64,000 nucleotides of DNA from Granulicella rosea (GCF_900188085.1 NZ_FZOU01000007.1:62001-126000); one strand, 5' to 3'; positions 26,932 to 36,830 are shown, counted from the stretch's first letter. The notes: a model not told the origin generated them from the sequence alone. A program made the numbers and translations.

Positions 26932-28527
26932 ATGCCAGACCAATCGCACCACGAAGAAGAATGGAAGCCAAGTCATAACCCCTGGGCCGTCGCCCTGACC
27001 GTGACGCTCGCGACCTTCATGGAGGTGCTCGACACCTCGATCGCCAACGTCGCGCTGCCGCACATCGCCGGATCGCTCGGCGCGTCGGGCGAAGAGGCGA
27101 CGTGGGTGCTGACCAGCTACCTGGTTTCGTCGGCCATCATCCTGCCCATCTCCGGCTGGATCTCGAATCGCATCGGCCGCAAGCGCTTCTACATGACCTG
27201 CGTGGTGATGTTCACGGCCTGCTCGATGCTCTGCGGCCTGGCGCCGACGCTGCCCATCCTCATCTTCGCGCGCATCCTGCAGGGTCTTGGCGGCGGCGGT
27301 CTCGCGCCGTCCGAACAGGCGATCCTCGCCGACACCTTCTCCGTCGCCGACCGCGGAAAGGCCTTCGCGCTCTACGGCACGGCGGTGGTCATCGCGCCGG
27401 CCATCGGGCCAACGCTGGGCGGCTGGATCACCGACAACTTCAACTGGCACTGGATCTTCTTCATCAACCTGCCCATCGGTCTGCTGTCGCTCTATCTTTC
27501 GAACCGCATGGTCGAAGACCCACCGGCGGTGAAAGCGCGCACACTGATCAAGAGCCCGGTGGACTTCACCGGCCTGGGCCTGGTCGCCGTCGGCGTCGGC
27601 TGCCTGGAGTTCTTCCTCGACAAAGGACAGGAAAAAGACTGGTTCGGCGATCCGATGATCTGCACGGTCGCGGCCATCGCCTGCATCCTGTTGATTGCCT
27701 TCGTCTTCTGGGAGTGGCGCCATCCCGACCCGATCGTGGACCTGAAGCTGTTGAAGAATCGCAACTTCGGCACGGCGGTCTTTCTACAACTCATTCTCGG
27801 CATGGTGCTCTTCGGTTCGACCGTGCTGATTCCGCAGTACCTGCAGGGTTTGCTGGGGTATACGGCGGAGCGCGCCGGCCAGGTGCTCTCGCCCGCCGGC
27901 CTCGTCATGATGGTCATGATGATCGTCGCGGGCCGGTCGCTGGGCAAGTTCGACCCGCGCCTGATGGTCTCGCTGGGGTACATCGCCGTCGCGGCGGGGC
28001 TTTACAACCTCACGCGGCTTTCGCTCGACAGCGCCTTCGGGACGGTGACGCTGTGGCGCATGCTGCAGGTCATCGGGCTGCCGTTCGTCTTCATCCCCAT
28101 CAGCACGCTGAACTACGTCGGCGTGCCGCGCTCGAAGTCGAACCAGATCTCGAGCCTCTCGAACTTCGCCCGCAATCTCGGCGGCTCGGCCGGCACGGCG
28201 CTGCTGACGACCTTCCTCGCGCGCCGCGGACAGACCTTCCAGTCGCAGCTTGCGGAGCATTCGGTGCAGGGCAGCGTGCAGTACACGCGCTACATCGACA
28301 GCGTGGCGGCGGTGCTGCGCCAGGGCGGCATGTCCGCCACGCAGGCCATGCAGAGCGCCGTCGGCTATGCCTATCAGCAGATGCTGCGGCAGGCATCCAT
28401 GCTGGCGTACAAGAACGCCTTCGCCCTGCTTTCGTTCGTCATCGTGTGTCTTACGCCATTACCCTTCTTGATGCGCCTGCCCAGCAAGGCCGAGAAGCCG
28501 CTACCCGAAGACGCGGTAGCCCACTAG
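26932..28527 (+). CDS. MFS multidrug exporter, EmrB/QacA (DHA2) type
   Basis: The 531-residue protein has about 14 membrane segments. Typical signatures are FMEVLDTSIANVALPHIAGS in segment 1, WVLTSYLVSSAIILPISGWI, RIGRKRFYMTCVVMFTACSM and RILQGLGGGGLAPSEQAIL, and the motif C part GTAVVIAPAIGPTLGGWI. The family uses the proton gradient to expel lipophilic drugs, usually with an EmrA-type adaptor, which is not seen here. The divergent marR gene and the twin operators 90-124 bases upstream make repression by MarR very likely. Confidence 0.92.
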   Translation: MPDQSHHEEEWKPSHNPWAVALTVTLATFMEVLDTSIANVALPHIAGSLGASGEEATWVLTSYLVSSAIILPISGWISNRIGRKRFYMTCVVMFTACSMLCGLAPTLPILIFARILQGLGGGGLAPSEQAILADTFSVADRGKAFALYGTAVVIAPAIGPTLGGWITDNFNWHWIFFINLPIGLLSLYLSNRMVEDPPAVKARTLIKSPVDFTGLGLVAVGVGCLEFFLDKGQEKDWFGDPMICTVAAIACILLIAFVFWEWRHPDPIVDLKLLKNRNFGTAVFLQLILGMVLFGSTVLIPQYLQGLLGYTAERAGQVLSPAGLVMMVMMIVAGRSLGKFDPRLMVSLGYIAVAAGLYNLTRLSLDSAFGTVTLWRMLQVIGLPFVFIPISTLNYVGVPRSKSNQISSLSNFARNLGGSAGTALLTTFLARRGQTFQSQLAEHSVQGSVQYTRYIDSVAAVLRQGGMSATQAMQSAVGYAYQQMLRQASMLAYKNAFALLSFVIVCLTPLPFLMRLPSKAEKPLPEDAVAH

Positions 28528-28674
28528 ACTCAGTGAGGGTCGGTGGCCAATCTCGTAAACGGAGACGAAATCGAAAGATTCGTCTTCGTTAGGACATGGC
28601 TTCCTCCGCGCTCTCTTCCTACTGCGGCTCCGGCAACTTGCAATCTTGGGTCAGATATCACGGGGCGGTAGATT

Positions 28675-29448
28675 ATGGCATCGGTACTCAGCTTCATCAC
28701 GCGCAAACCCGCTCCGCGGGCGCCGGTCACGATGGCGTTTCAGCCGATCGTGGACGTACGCGGCGACCGCATCGTCGCGTATGAGGCGCTGGCGCGCGGT
28801 CTGCAACGGGAGCCGGCGCAGGCGCTGCTCGGCGGCCTCTCGCTCGAACAGCTTCACCTGATGGACGGCGACTGCCGCAGCGCCGCCATCGACTGGGCCG
28901 GACGACTGGGCCTGATGCAGACACGCGCCGACCTCTGCATCAACTTCTCGCCCAACTCGGTCCTCGAGACCGCCGAAGGGCTGAGCGGACTCGCCGAGCT
29001 GGCCGCGAAAGCGCGCATTCCGCTCGACCGCATCGTGCTCGAGATTACCGAGATGGAGCGCATCCGCGACCATGAGCAACTCCGCGCGCTCTTCGAACCC
29101 TACCGCACGCAGGGCCTGCGCACGGCCATCGACGACTTCGGCGCGGGCTACGCAGGCCTCTCGATGCTGGCCGCGTTCCAGCCGGATATCCTCAAGATCG
29201 ACATCGAGCTGACGCGAAGGATCCACGAGCGCTGGCCAAGCCAGACGATCGTGAAGTCCATCCTGCAGGTCTGCCGCGACCTCGACATCGACGTGATCGC
29301 CGAAGGCATCGAGCAGGAGGCCGAGTTCGACACGCTCTACACGCTCGGCGTACGCAAGTTCCAGGGCTTCTACTTCGGCCGGCCGGGCTTCGAACGGCTG
29401 CCCGGCCACAACCGGCAGGCCAGCTCGCGGCAGTACAAGCTGATTTAG
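28675..29448 (+). CDS. EAL-domain c-di-GMP phosphodiesterase
   Basis: The 257-residue protein is an EAL domain without any sensor module. The catalytic positions are present: E37 in YEALARG, N in INFSPNS, LEITEME, IDDFGAG, LKIDIEL, AEGIEQ and the KFQGFYFG loop. It begins MASVLSFITRKPA and ends just after the domain. It should degrade c-di-GMP to pGpG, and partners outside this window would regulate it. It is the second EAL protein of this window and has no GGDEF partner in sight. Confidence 0.92.
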   Translation: MASVLSFITRKPAPRAPVTMAFQPIVDVRGDRIVAYEALARGLQREPAQALLGGLSLEQLHLMDGDCRSAAIDWAGRLGLMQTRADLCINFSPNSVLETAEGLSGLAELAAKARIPLDRIVLEITEMERIRDHEQLRALFEPYRTQGLRTAIDDFGAGYAGLSMLAAFQPDILKIDIELTRRIHERWPSQTIVKSILQVCRDLDIDVIAEGIEQEAEFDTLYTLGVRKFQGFYFGRPGFERLPGHNRQASSRQYKLI

Positions 29449-29460
29449 ATTTTCTTGTTT

Positions 29461-29560
29461 GTCATTCCCGAAGGGAATCTGCTTCTGCCTTTCTCACGAG
29501 CTTCCACTGAAGCTAGGGTGCCCCATTCTTTGCGGTCGTATCGCGAAGAATGGGGCACCC
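29461..29560. repeat. Family A short repeat followed by a family C hairpin
   Basis: GTCATTCCCGAAGGGAATCTGCTTC (29461-29485) is a short family A unit. Then GGGTGCCCCATTCTTTGCG (29516-29534) pairs with the complement at 29542-29560 (one mismatch), a long GC-rich hairpin. Related sequence is found at 57614-57712. Confidence 0.7.
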
Positions 29561-29596
29561 AGGCGCTTCCGGTTCTGCCAACAGGAAAGGCAAAGA

Positions 29597-30466
29597 CTAG
29601 TCCCGCCGCGCGCGAAACTCATTCGCCAGCCGGAACTCCTCGCGCAGCTCCGGCGTCTTCAAGCCTTCGCGCAGATGCGCCAGCCGCTGCTCGAGCGCGT
29701 AGATCGTCGCGGCGAGCGGCTGGGTGTTGGTCATCGCGACGTCGCGCCACATGCTGTAGGGGCTCGCGCCCAGTCTGGTCATCTCGCGCAGCGCCCGGCC
29801 GCCGATGGCCTGAAACTCCGCCGCCAGCTCCGGCGTGTGGCTGAACTCTTCTTCGAACATGGCCGACATCGCGGTCGCGACCATCTGCGGCAGATGGCTG
29901 ACCCAGGCGCACACCTGGTCGTGCCGCGCCGGGTCGAGATCCATGCTGCGCGTGCCGAAGCGGCTCACCCAGGCGCGCCACTCGGCCTCGATCGAGGTCT
30001 CTTCGGCGACGGGTGTAAAGAGCCACATCGCGCCCTGAAAGAGACTCGCCTCGGCCAGCGCTGCGCCGCCGGACTCCTTGCCGGCCATGGGGTGTCCGGG
30101 CAGGCAGCGCGCGCCAGCGGGGGAGTTGTAATGCGCCTGCGCCTGATCCGCGATGGCGCGCTTGGTGCTGCCGGTGTCCGTAACCAGTTGATGGCGGCCA
30201 AGTTCAGGCGCGAGCAGGCGCATCCAGTCCAGAATCGCCAGCACCGGCACGGCGAGCAGGATCACATCGGCCTGTTTCGCGGTGGCGATGGCCTCGTCGC
30301 GGCTGCGCACGAAGGAATCGATCGCGCCCGAGGCCAACGCCGCTTCCAGCTCGGCGGCGCTGGCGTCGAAGCCCGCAATCTGGCCCGTGAATCCAGCAGC
30401 GCGCAAGGCAAGACCCGTGGACGCGCCGATAAGACCTGTGCCGACGATCAGGATGCGTTCAATCAT
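29597..30466 (-). CDS. tyrA: Prephenate (or arogenate) dehydrogenase
   Basis: The 289-residue enzyme has an N-terminal NAD(P) site, GTGLIG (9-14), the AVPV strand, TDTGSTKRA and GHPMAGKE motifs, and an all-helical C-terminal domain. It oxidises prephenate to 4-hydroxyphenylpyruvate, or arogenate to tyrosine. No regulatory ACT domain is present. ATG 30466 overlaps the end of the PfkB gene by four bases (ATGA). It is the last gene of the aromatic cluster on this strand. Confidence 0.92.
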   Translation of the reverse strand: MIERILIVGTGLIGASTGLALRAAGFTGQIAGFDASAAELEAALASGAIDSFVRSRDEAIATAKQADVILLAVPVLAILDWMRLLAPELGRHQLVTDTGSTKRAIADQAQAHYNSPAGARCLPGHPMAGKESGGAALAEASLFQGAMWLFTPVAEETSIEAEWRAWVSRFGTRSMDLDPARHDQVCAWVSHLPQMVATAMSAMFEEEFSHTPELAAEFQAIGGRALREMTRLGASPYSMWRDVAMTNTQPLAATIYALEQRLAHLREGLKTPELREEFRLANEFRARRD

Positions 30467-31431
30467 TGTGAAAGGCCCGCGGAGGACGAGGCAAACTGCA
30501 TCGGATACCGCTTGCCCGTACGCATCAGCTCCTCGATCGCCGCCTGCGGCCGAATCGCCCCGCGCGCGCCGACGGCGGTGCAGTTCAACGCCGCGGCCGC
30601 GCAGGCGTAGTCGAGCGTGCGCGCCAGCGGCCAGCCCCGCACCAGTCCGAAGATAAAGCCCGCGTGAAAGATGTCGCCCGCGCCGGTGGTGTCCAGCACC
30701 GGAACCTCGTACGCGGCGCTGCCGGTGAACTCGTGGCCGTCCCACGCGAGCACGCCGTCAGGGCCAAGGGTCGCCGCGGCCAGCTTGCAGCCGTAGCGCC
30801 GCTGCATGGCGACGAGCGCCTGCCGGAGGTCGTCCTCGTGCATCAGGCGGCAGGGAAAGTCGCGGCTGACGATCAGGTAGTCGACATTTTCAAGCAGCTC
30901 GTCGACGCCGGGGTAGGGCTCGTCCATATCGGCGACGACGGGAACGCCGGCCTCGCGGGCCCAGCGCGCGGCCGTGGTGGCGGCGGCGGTATCGTGGCCG
31001 TCCACGTGCAGAACGCGGGCGTTGACGATCCACTCGCGGGTGAGGTCGGTGGGCTGGAGGATCAGGCGCTCGTCGCGCCGGCAGAGCACGGTGCGCTCGC
31101 CCTCGGCATCGACCAGGATCAGCGACTGCGGACTGGCGCCGCCGGGAACGATGATCAGCCGCGTCTCGACGCCGGCATGGTCGAAGGCCGCGCGATGCAG
31201 CGTGCCGGCGGTGTCGTCGCCCAGCTTGCCGACGTAGCGCGTGCTGAGACCCCAGCTCTGGCAGGCGACAACGGTGCTGGCGACCTGGCCGCCGGGCAGG
31301 ATGGTCGCGGTGGCGTACTCCACCTTCGACCCGCGCGCGGGGTAGCTGGTGAGCGGAATGACGGTGTCGGTCGCGTTCAGACCGACGCCGACGAGATCGA
31401 CCTTCTGGTACAGCGGGGATTCATTCATCAT
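30463..31431 (-). CDS. PfkB-family sugar kinase
   Basis: The 322-residue protein has the ribokinase fold: VDLVGVGLNATDTVIPL, the first family motif at GGQVASTVVACQSWGLSTRY, then DTTGAGDIFHAGFIFG with the anion-hole GAGD that binds ATP. The sugar or nucleoside substrate cannot be read from sequence. ATG 31431 (ATG ATG AAT) overlaps the fic stop codon by four bases and tyrA starts within its own stop, so fic, this kinase and tyrA are translationally chained. Confidence 0.88.
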   Translation of the reverse strand: MMNESPLYQKVDLVGVGLNATDTVIPLTSYPARGSKVEYATATILPGGQVASTVVACQSWGLSTRYVGKLGDDTAGTLHRAAFDHAGVETRLIIVPGGASPQSLILVDAEGERTVLCRRDERLILQPTDLTREWIVNARVLHVDGHDTAAATTAARWAREAGVPVVADMDEPYPGVDELLENVDYLIVSRDFPCRLMHEDDLRQALVAMQRRYGCKLAAATLGPDGVLAWDGHEFTGSAAYEVPVLDTTGAGDIFHAGFIFGLVRGWPLARTLDYACAAAALNCTAVGARGAIRPQAAIEELMRTGKRYPMQFASSSAGLSQ

Positions 31432-32042
31432 GAGTTCATCGCGCGGCTGGAGAATAACGCCGCTTCCACGATGGTAGCAAGTTGGCCGTTGTCGCCGCTC
31501 AGAAGGCTTGCGATCGAAGCGTCGATCATGGCCTGCTGGGTGAACCCGGCCCAACTCAACGAATGCCCGGCGTGGACGCCGAGCTGACGGATGAACTCCC
31601 GCTGGGCGCGTCCGTTGCCCTCGCGAAACGGGTGGATGGCGTTGATCTCGCCGAGATAGAATGCCGCCCGAGTGGCAAAATCCTTCGGGCTGAGGTTGAC
31701 GAGGAATCCCTCGCGCTTCAGCTTGCCAAGCGCATCGTCCAGCGCGCCGTGTATGTGCATCGCAGGCCCGAAGTTGGAGTTGCCCTTCGAGATATTGACC
31801 ACGCGGAACTCGCCCGCCCAGGGGAAGACGTCCTGGAAGAGGTACTTGTGGATGGATTGCAGGTGCGGGATATCGAACTTGCCGGTGACGCCGCGATCCC
31901 GGAGTTCTCCGGCTCGTTTGATGCCGAGGGATGTTTCAATCTCATGCAGCTCGGCGTAGTCTGTGATGCCGAATCGGTTCTTCGGACACGGAAAGCCACG
32001 TTCCGAATGCGGGTCGCTTGCGAAGCCTCGATCAGCCGCCAC
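31428..32042 (-). CDS. fic: Fic-domain AMPylating toxin
   Basis: The 204-residue protein carries a complete Fic core: RFGITDYAELHEIETSLGIK at the start, ISKGNSNFGPAMHI for the flap, and HPFREGNGRAQREF (H137) as the AMP-transfer loop. It has no N-terminal inhibitory helix of its own, so it depends on the upstream antitoxin (class I Fic). It starts at a GTG immediately after the antitoxin stop (TAA then GTG). The family AMPylates or otherwise modifies targets such as DNA gyrase or GTPases; the target here is unknown. It ends inside the PfkB start codon. Confidence 0.9.
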   Translation of the reverse strand: MAADRGFASDPHSERGFPCPKNRFGITDYAELHEIETSLGIKRAGELRDRGVTGKFDIPHLQSIHKYLFQDVFPWAGEFRVVNISKGNSNFGPAMHIHGALDDALGKLKREGFLVNLSPKDFATRAAFYLGEINAIHPFREGNGRAQREFIRQLGVHAGHSLSWAGFTQQAMIDASIASLLSGDNGQLATIVEAALFSSRAMNS

Positions 32043-32264
32043 TTACGCAGCGCCAGCCATGTGCCCTCGTGCGGTAAGAAGCTGCTGGACGTGAAGGTCG
32101 ATGGCGGCAGAAAGCTGCTCACGGTTCAATTCGCCCTCAGCGAATCGTTCCAGAAGCGCAGTCGTTGTGGTGTCCGGAAAGAGGCCTTCCATGGCGTGGG
32201 TACCAAGAACGTCTTCGTTTGACTGTCTACGGCGAAGCTTTTCATCCTCGGAGATGTGAGCCAT
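32043..32264 (-). CDS. VbhA-like Fic antitoxin
   Basis: This 73-residue protein has the class I inhibitory motif [S/T]xxxE[G/N] as THAMEG (T22-G27). Its Glu would point into the Fic active site and block ATP. The following acidic segment and C-terminal helix (ELNREQLSAAIDLH) match the VbhA antitoxin layout. The gene sits directly before fic with adjoining stop and start codons. Confidence 0.85.
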   Translation of the reverse strand: MAHISEDEKLRRRQSNEDVLGTHAMEGLFPDTTTTALLERFAEGELNREQLSAAIDLHVQQLLTARGHMAGAA

Positions 32265-32280
32265 GGCGATGCCCTCGTCC

Positions 32281-32988
32281 TTATTTTATCGCCGTTTCAG
32301 CAGTTTGCTCCAGGAAACGACAGAGGATCTCTACCATTCGTTTCGGTTCTCGCTGCGCCAGTAGGTGAGGCCCGGGAACACGCACCACCTCGACGCCTGG
32401 CAGGCAGCGCCGAATCTCGCGCAGCGCCTCCTGTCCCACCAGACGGTCGCCTTTCGCAAGGACATAGAGCACCGGCACCGCAATTTGAGCGAGCTCCGCG
32501 CGGACGTCGCAGTTCAATACAAGGCGCAGGCGGTGGGCCAGGACGGAAGGCGCCACACGTCCTACCGCGGCTCGCACTGCGTCGAGCAGCGACTGTGGCG
32601 CGTCTTGACCGACAAGCGCGGCGCGCAGAATTGAGTCCGGCAAGGGCAGGCGAAACAGTAGTCCGGCAAACAGACCTGCGAGGATGCGCCTCCAACCTGA
32701 CAAAGGGCTTCTGGCAAAGCCCGCGATCAGCACCAGCCCGAGCACGTTTTCCGGTGAGCGTGCTGCGTATCGGATTGCCGTGGGCGTCGAAAATGACTCC
32801 GCAACCAGCAAAAACGGTGTCTCCGTCTCCGCCCAGACATCGATCGAGGCACGGAGTTGTTCCTCGTCCAGACACACATCGACCGGATAGCACAGTGCGC
32901 GGACCCGCACCTCCCCGGGTAGCGCCATGATGAGGTCGGCATAAAGGTCGCTGGTTCCGTCGAGTCCTGGAAGAAGAACGATCCGCAT
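32281..32988 (-). CDS. Alpha/beta-hydrolase
   Basis: The 235-residue cytoplasmic protein follows the hydrolase fold: VLLPGLDGTSDLYADL, the nucleophile elbow LVAESFST (S65), ILRAALVG, VPVLYVLAKGDRLV with D181 and VPGPHLLAQ with H208. The elbow is A-E-S-F-S instead of G-x-S-x-G, a change seen in some esterase-like proteins. The substrate is unknown. It lies 16 bases upstream of the VbhA-like antitoxin gene, and 119 bases after the DAHP synthase, so it may form the end of the aromatic operon or the start of the toxin unit. Confidence 0.8.
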   Translation of the reverse strand: MRIVLLPGLDGTSDLYADLIMALPGEVRVRALCYPVDVCLDEEQLRASIDVWAETETPFLLVAESFSTPTAIRYAARSPENVLGLVLIAGFARSPLSGWRRILAGLFAGLLFRLPLPDSILRAALVGQDAPQSLLDAVRAAVGRVAPSVLAHRLRLVLNCDVRAELAQIAVPVLYVLAKGDRLVGQEALREIRRCLPGVEVVRVPGPHLLAQREPKRMVEILCRFLEQTAETAIK

Positions 32989-33009
32989 CGCTACTCTCCC
33001 TCATCAAGC

Positions 33010-33091
33010 GCATTTCGCCAGCGACGCTCTATCGGCGGCACTGGCGAAATGCGGGGGGTTCTCCACTTCGCTGCGCTTCGGTCGAGATGAC
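33010..33091. repeat. Inverted repeat and family A remnant
   Basis: GCATTTCGCCAG (33010-33021) pairs with CTGGCGAAATGC (33041-33052), a 12-bp stem with a 19-base loop. A degenerate family A unit follows (CTCCACTTCGCTGCGCTTCGGTCGAGATGACG). The stem may end the aroF transcript. Confidence 0.5.
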
Positions 33092-33107
33092 GAGGCCTGA
33101 GGCGAGT

Positions 33108-34127
33108 TTATGCCACCGTACGCCCAACCACCGGCGCCAGCGCCCGCAACTGCGCGACGAGCTTCTCAAGCTGCTCCGGGAAGAGGCTCTGCGCGCCGTC
33201 GGACATCGCCTTGTCGGGGTTGGGGTGCATCTCCATCAGCAGGCCGTCCGCTCCGGCGGCGACCGAGGCCAGCGCCATCGGCGGCACGAAGTCGCGGATG
33301 CCTACGCCGTGCGACGGGTCGCCGAAGACCGGCAGGTGCGTCAGCTTCTTCAGCACCGGAATGGCCGAGATGTCCATCGTGTTGCGGGTGTAGGTCTCGT
33401 AGGTGCGGATGCCGCGTTCACACAGCATCAGGTCGTAGTTGCCGCCGGACAGGATGTACTCGGCCGAGAGCAGGACCTCCTCGATCGTCGCCGCGATGCC
33501 GCGCTTCATCAGCACCGGCTTGCGCACGTGGCCCAGCTCGCGCAGCAGGTTGAAGTTCTGCATATTGCGCGCGCCGACCTGGAAGCAGTCGATGTAAGGG
33601 AGCATCACCTCGATCTGCGAGATCTCCATCACCTCGGTGATGACGAGCAGGCCGGTCATGTCGGCGACCTCGCGCAGCAGCTTCAGTCCCTCGACGCCCA
33701 TGCCCTGGAAGCTGTACGGCGAGCTGCGAGGCTTATACGCGCCGCCCCGCAGGAACTGCGCTCCGGCGGCCTTCACCTGCTGCGCGCTCAGCAGGATCTG
33801 CTCGCGCGATTCGACCGAGCACGGACCCGCCATGATCGTCACTTCCTTGCCGCCGACGACCACGCCGTTGGGGAAGGTGATGGTCGTGCCCTCGGGGCGG
33901 AACTTGCGGCCGGCCAGCTTGTAAGGCTGCGTGATGCGGTACGCATCCTGCACGCCGGCGAGCACCTTGAACTCGGTCACGTCGAACTCCGTCGGCTTGC
34001 CCACGCCGGCCAGAATCGTCTGCTGTGTGCCGGTCGTGCGGTGGACGTTGAATCCGAGGTCGACCATGCGTTCGATCACGTGTTGAATATTCTCTTCGGT
34101 AGCCTGGTCCTGCATTGCAACGATCAT
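33108..34127 (-). CDS. aroF: 3-Deoxy-7-phosphoheptulonate (DAHP) synthase, AroF/AroG-beta type
   Basis: The 339-residue protein has a ferredoxin-like N domain (1-90, MIVAMQDQATEENIQHVIER) and a TIM barrel. Motifs include IMAGPCSVESREQ, FLRGGAYKPRSSPYSFQG, VGARNMQNF and GDPSHGVG for metal and phosphoenolpyruvate binding. It makes the first shikimate intermediate from PEP and erythrose 4-phosphate; the N domain is the usual site of feedback control. AAGGAAAG before ATG 34127 fixes the start. It follows chorismate mutase with a 59-base gap, so both belong to the trpBA transcript. Confidence 0.93.
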   Translation of the reverse strand: MIVAMQDQATEENIQHVIERMVDLGFNVHRTTGTQQTILAGVGKPTEFDVTEFKVLAGVQDAYRITQPYKLAGRKFRPEGTTITFPNGVVVGGKEVTIMAGPCSVESREQILLSAQQVKAAGAQFLRGGAYKPRSSPYSFQGMGVEGLKLLREVADMTGLLVITEVMEISQIEVMLPYIDCFQVGARNMQNFNLLRELGHVRKPVLMKRGIAATIEEVLLSAEYILSGGNYDLMLCERGIRTYETYTRNTMDISAIPVLKKLTHLPVFGDPSHGVGIRDFVPPMALASVAAGADGLLMEMHPNPDKAMSDGAQSLFPEQLEKLVAQLRALAPVVGRTVA

Positions 34128-34186
34128 CGTGCTTTCCTTCGCGGCCGCGGTCTGCAGCGGCATCTATCACCGGGTAAGTTACAAAT

Positions 34187-34441
34187 TTATTTCTGGATCG
34201 AACGCATCACGTCGATGATGCGTTCGTACACATGCATGAGCTGAGCGTCGTCGAGCGGACCTGGGTTGGCGGCCTTCACGCGGTCGAAGACGGCCTGCTC
34301 GCGCTTCGGTTCGTAGACCGGCATGTCGGTCTGCTTCTTCAATGCGCCGATGGCCCGTGCGGCCTCGGCCCGCTTGCTGATGAGCTGTACGATCTGCACG
34401 TCGAGCTCATCGATCTTCTCCCGCCAGTCTGCTATCTCCAT
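34187..34441 (-). CDS. Chorismate mutase, AroQ type
   Basis: The 84-residue all-helical protein has the AroQ pattern: WREKIDELDVQIVQLISKRA, AIGALKKQTDMPVYEPKRE and ERIIDVMRSIQK. It converts chorismate to prephenate, feeding TyrA downstream. GAGGCAAGGGC before ATG 34441 gives the start; the longer frame adds 12 residues with no site. It is between trpA and aroF and completes a trp/tyr/phe cluster. Confidence 0.9.
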   Translation of the reverse strand: MEIADWREKIDELDVQIVQLISKRAEAARAIGALKKQTDMPVYEPKREQAVFDRVKAANPGPLDDAQLMHVYERIIDVMRSIQK

Positions 34442-34511
34442 GCCCTTGCCTCGCTTTGTGCGGATGGCGTGCGCCATCGCCGAATCTTGATTCCGACCAT
34501 CATAGAAGTTG

Positions 34512-35281
34512 TCATGAGCGAAGCCCCGCGATGAACTCGCCCACAGCCTTCGCGGCCTCTTCGGGCGCGGTCTTTTCGATCAGCGCGACCAGCGCGCTGC
34601 CGATCACGGCCGCATCGGCGAACCCGCCCACGGCCTTTACATGTTCGGCGTTCGAGATGCCGAACCCCACCGCCACTGGGATGCCCAGTGGCTCGGTAAA
34701 CTTGCGCAGCCGTGCGACCAGTCCGGGCGCGTCGCTGTTCACGGTCTGCTGGGTGCCGGTGATGCCCACGCGGGAGATGGCGTAAACGAAGCCCTTGCTG
34801 GCCTCGGCGATGGCCTTCAGCCGTGCGTCGGGGCTGGTCGGCGCGGCGAGGAAGACCGGCGCGAGATTGTTTGCCTGCATCTCGGCGATGTACTCGGCGG
34901 CCTCTTCGACGATCATGTCGGTCAATAGAACGCCGTCTGCGCCTGCCTCAGCTGCTGCCTTGCAAAAGGCTTTAAGGCCCATCCGCACTACCGGGTTCAG
35001 GTAGCTGAAGAGGATGATCCCGCACTGCGGGCGCGCCTCGCGCAGCTCCTTGCACAGGGCCAGGACATCGGAGAGGCGGACGCCGTGCGCGACGGCGCGT
35101 TCGGACGCACGCTGGATGACCGGGCCGTCGGCGAGCGGGTCGGAGAAGGGGACGCCCAACTCGATGACGTCCGCGCCGTTGTCGATGGCGGCAAGCGCGA
35201 TCTCGCGGGTGATGGCGATGCTGGGATCGCCGGCGGTGAGATAGGCGATGATGCCGGGTTTGTTTGCGAAATTAATGGGCA

Positions 35282-35282
<1 letters not shown>
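34512..35282 (-). CDS. trpA: Tryptophan synthase alpha chain
   Basis: The 256-residue TIM-barrel subunit cleaves indole-3-glycerol phosphate. Catalytic E41 and D52 are in ELGVPFSDPLADGP, with YLNPVVRMGLKAF and GFGISNAEHV conserved. The ATG at 35282 shares a base with the trpB stop (TAATG), so translation is coupled. Confidence 0.95.
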
Positions 35283-36532
<1,250 letters not shown>

Positions 36533-36566
36533 CGGGAACACTCCTGAGCACTAAGAACAAGTTCGC

Positions 36567-36606
36567 AAACAACACAAAAGCCGCACCTTGTGGAAAGGTT
36601 GCGGCT
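36567..36606 (-). terminator. Attenuator terminator of the trpBA leader
   Basis: On the minus strand AGCCGC-ACCTT pairs with AAGGT-GCGGCT (one bulged A) around a TCCAC loop. The stem is followed by TTTGTGTTGTTT. It sits between the leader peptide and trpB, 35 bases before the ribosome-binding site. Confidence 0.8.
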
Positions 36607-36660
36607 CGTCTGGGGTCGAATCGTCTGAAGATTGGGGTGATGCCGTCTTTCAGAGGATGC

Positions 36661-36744
36661 TTACACCGTCGAGGCCGCCATGGCCGCCCAATACTGGGCA
36701 CGCCAGAAGCGGTTGGTAAACGACGGGCTGAAAGAGTTGTTCAT
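36661..36744 (-). CDS. Putative trp operon leader peptide
   Basis: A 27-residue frame begins at ATG 36744 behind TAAGGTAGAG and ends with TAA at 36661. The middle is FTNRFWRAQYW: two Trp codons and four Phe/Tyr codons in eleven. A leader before trpBA with Trp codons and a terminator is the classical attenuation set-up: with little charged tRNA-Trp the ribosome would stall and the downstream hairpin would not form. The Trp codons are not adjacent, and no antiterminator was modelled, so the mechanism is inferred. It also contains a run of small residues at its C-terminus (AAMAASTV). Confidence 0.75.
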   Translation of the reverse strand: MNNSFSPSFTNRFWRAQYWAAMAASTV

Positions 36745-36800
36745 CTCGGTCTCTACCTTACAACGGGTCCGGGGGTGGTGGCAACTGCGGAGGCAAAAAC

Positions 36801-36830
36801 AGAAGCAGATCCTCCGAGAGGATGACAGAC
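36801..36830. repeat. Dispersed palindromic repeat, family A
   Basis: AGAAGCAGATCCTCCGAGAGGATGACAGAC is an inverted family A copy with the TCCTCCGAGAGGA hairpin. Confidence 0.65.

Noticed and set aside
32012-32042. An ATG start for fic
   Set aside because: The only start upstream of the conserved NRFGITDYAEL is GTG at 32042; no ATG precedes it in frame.
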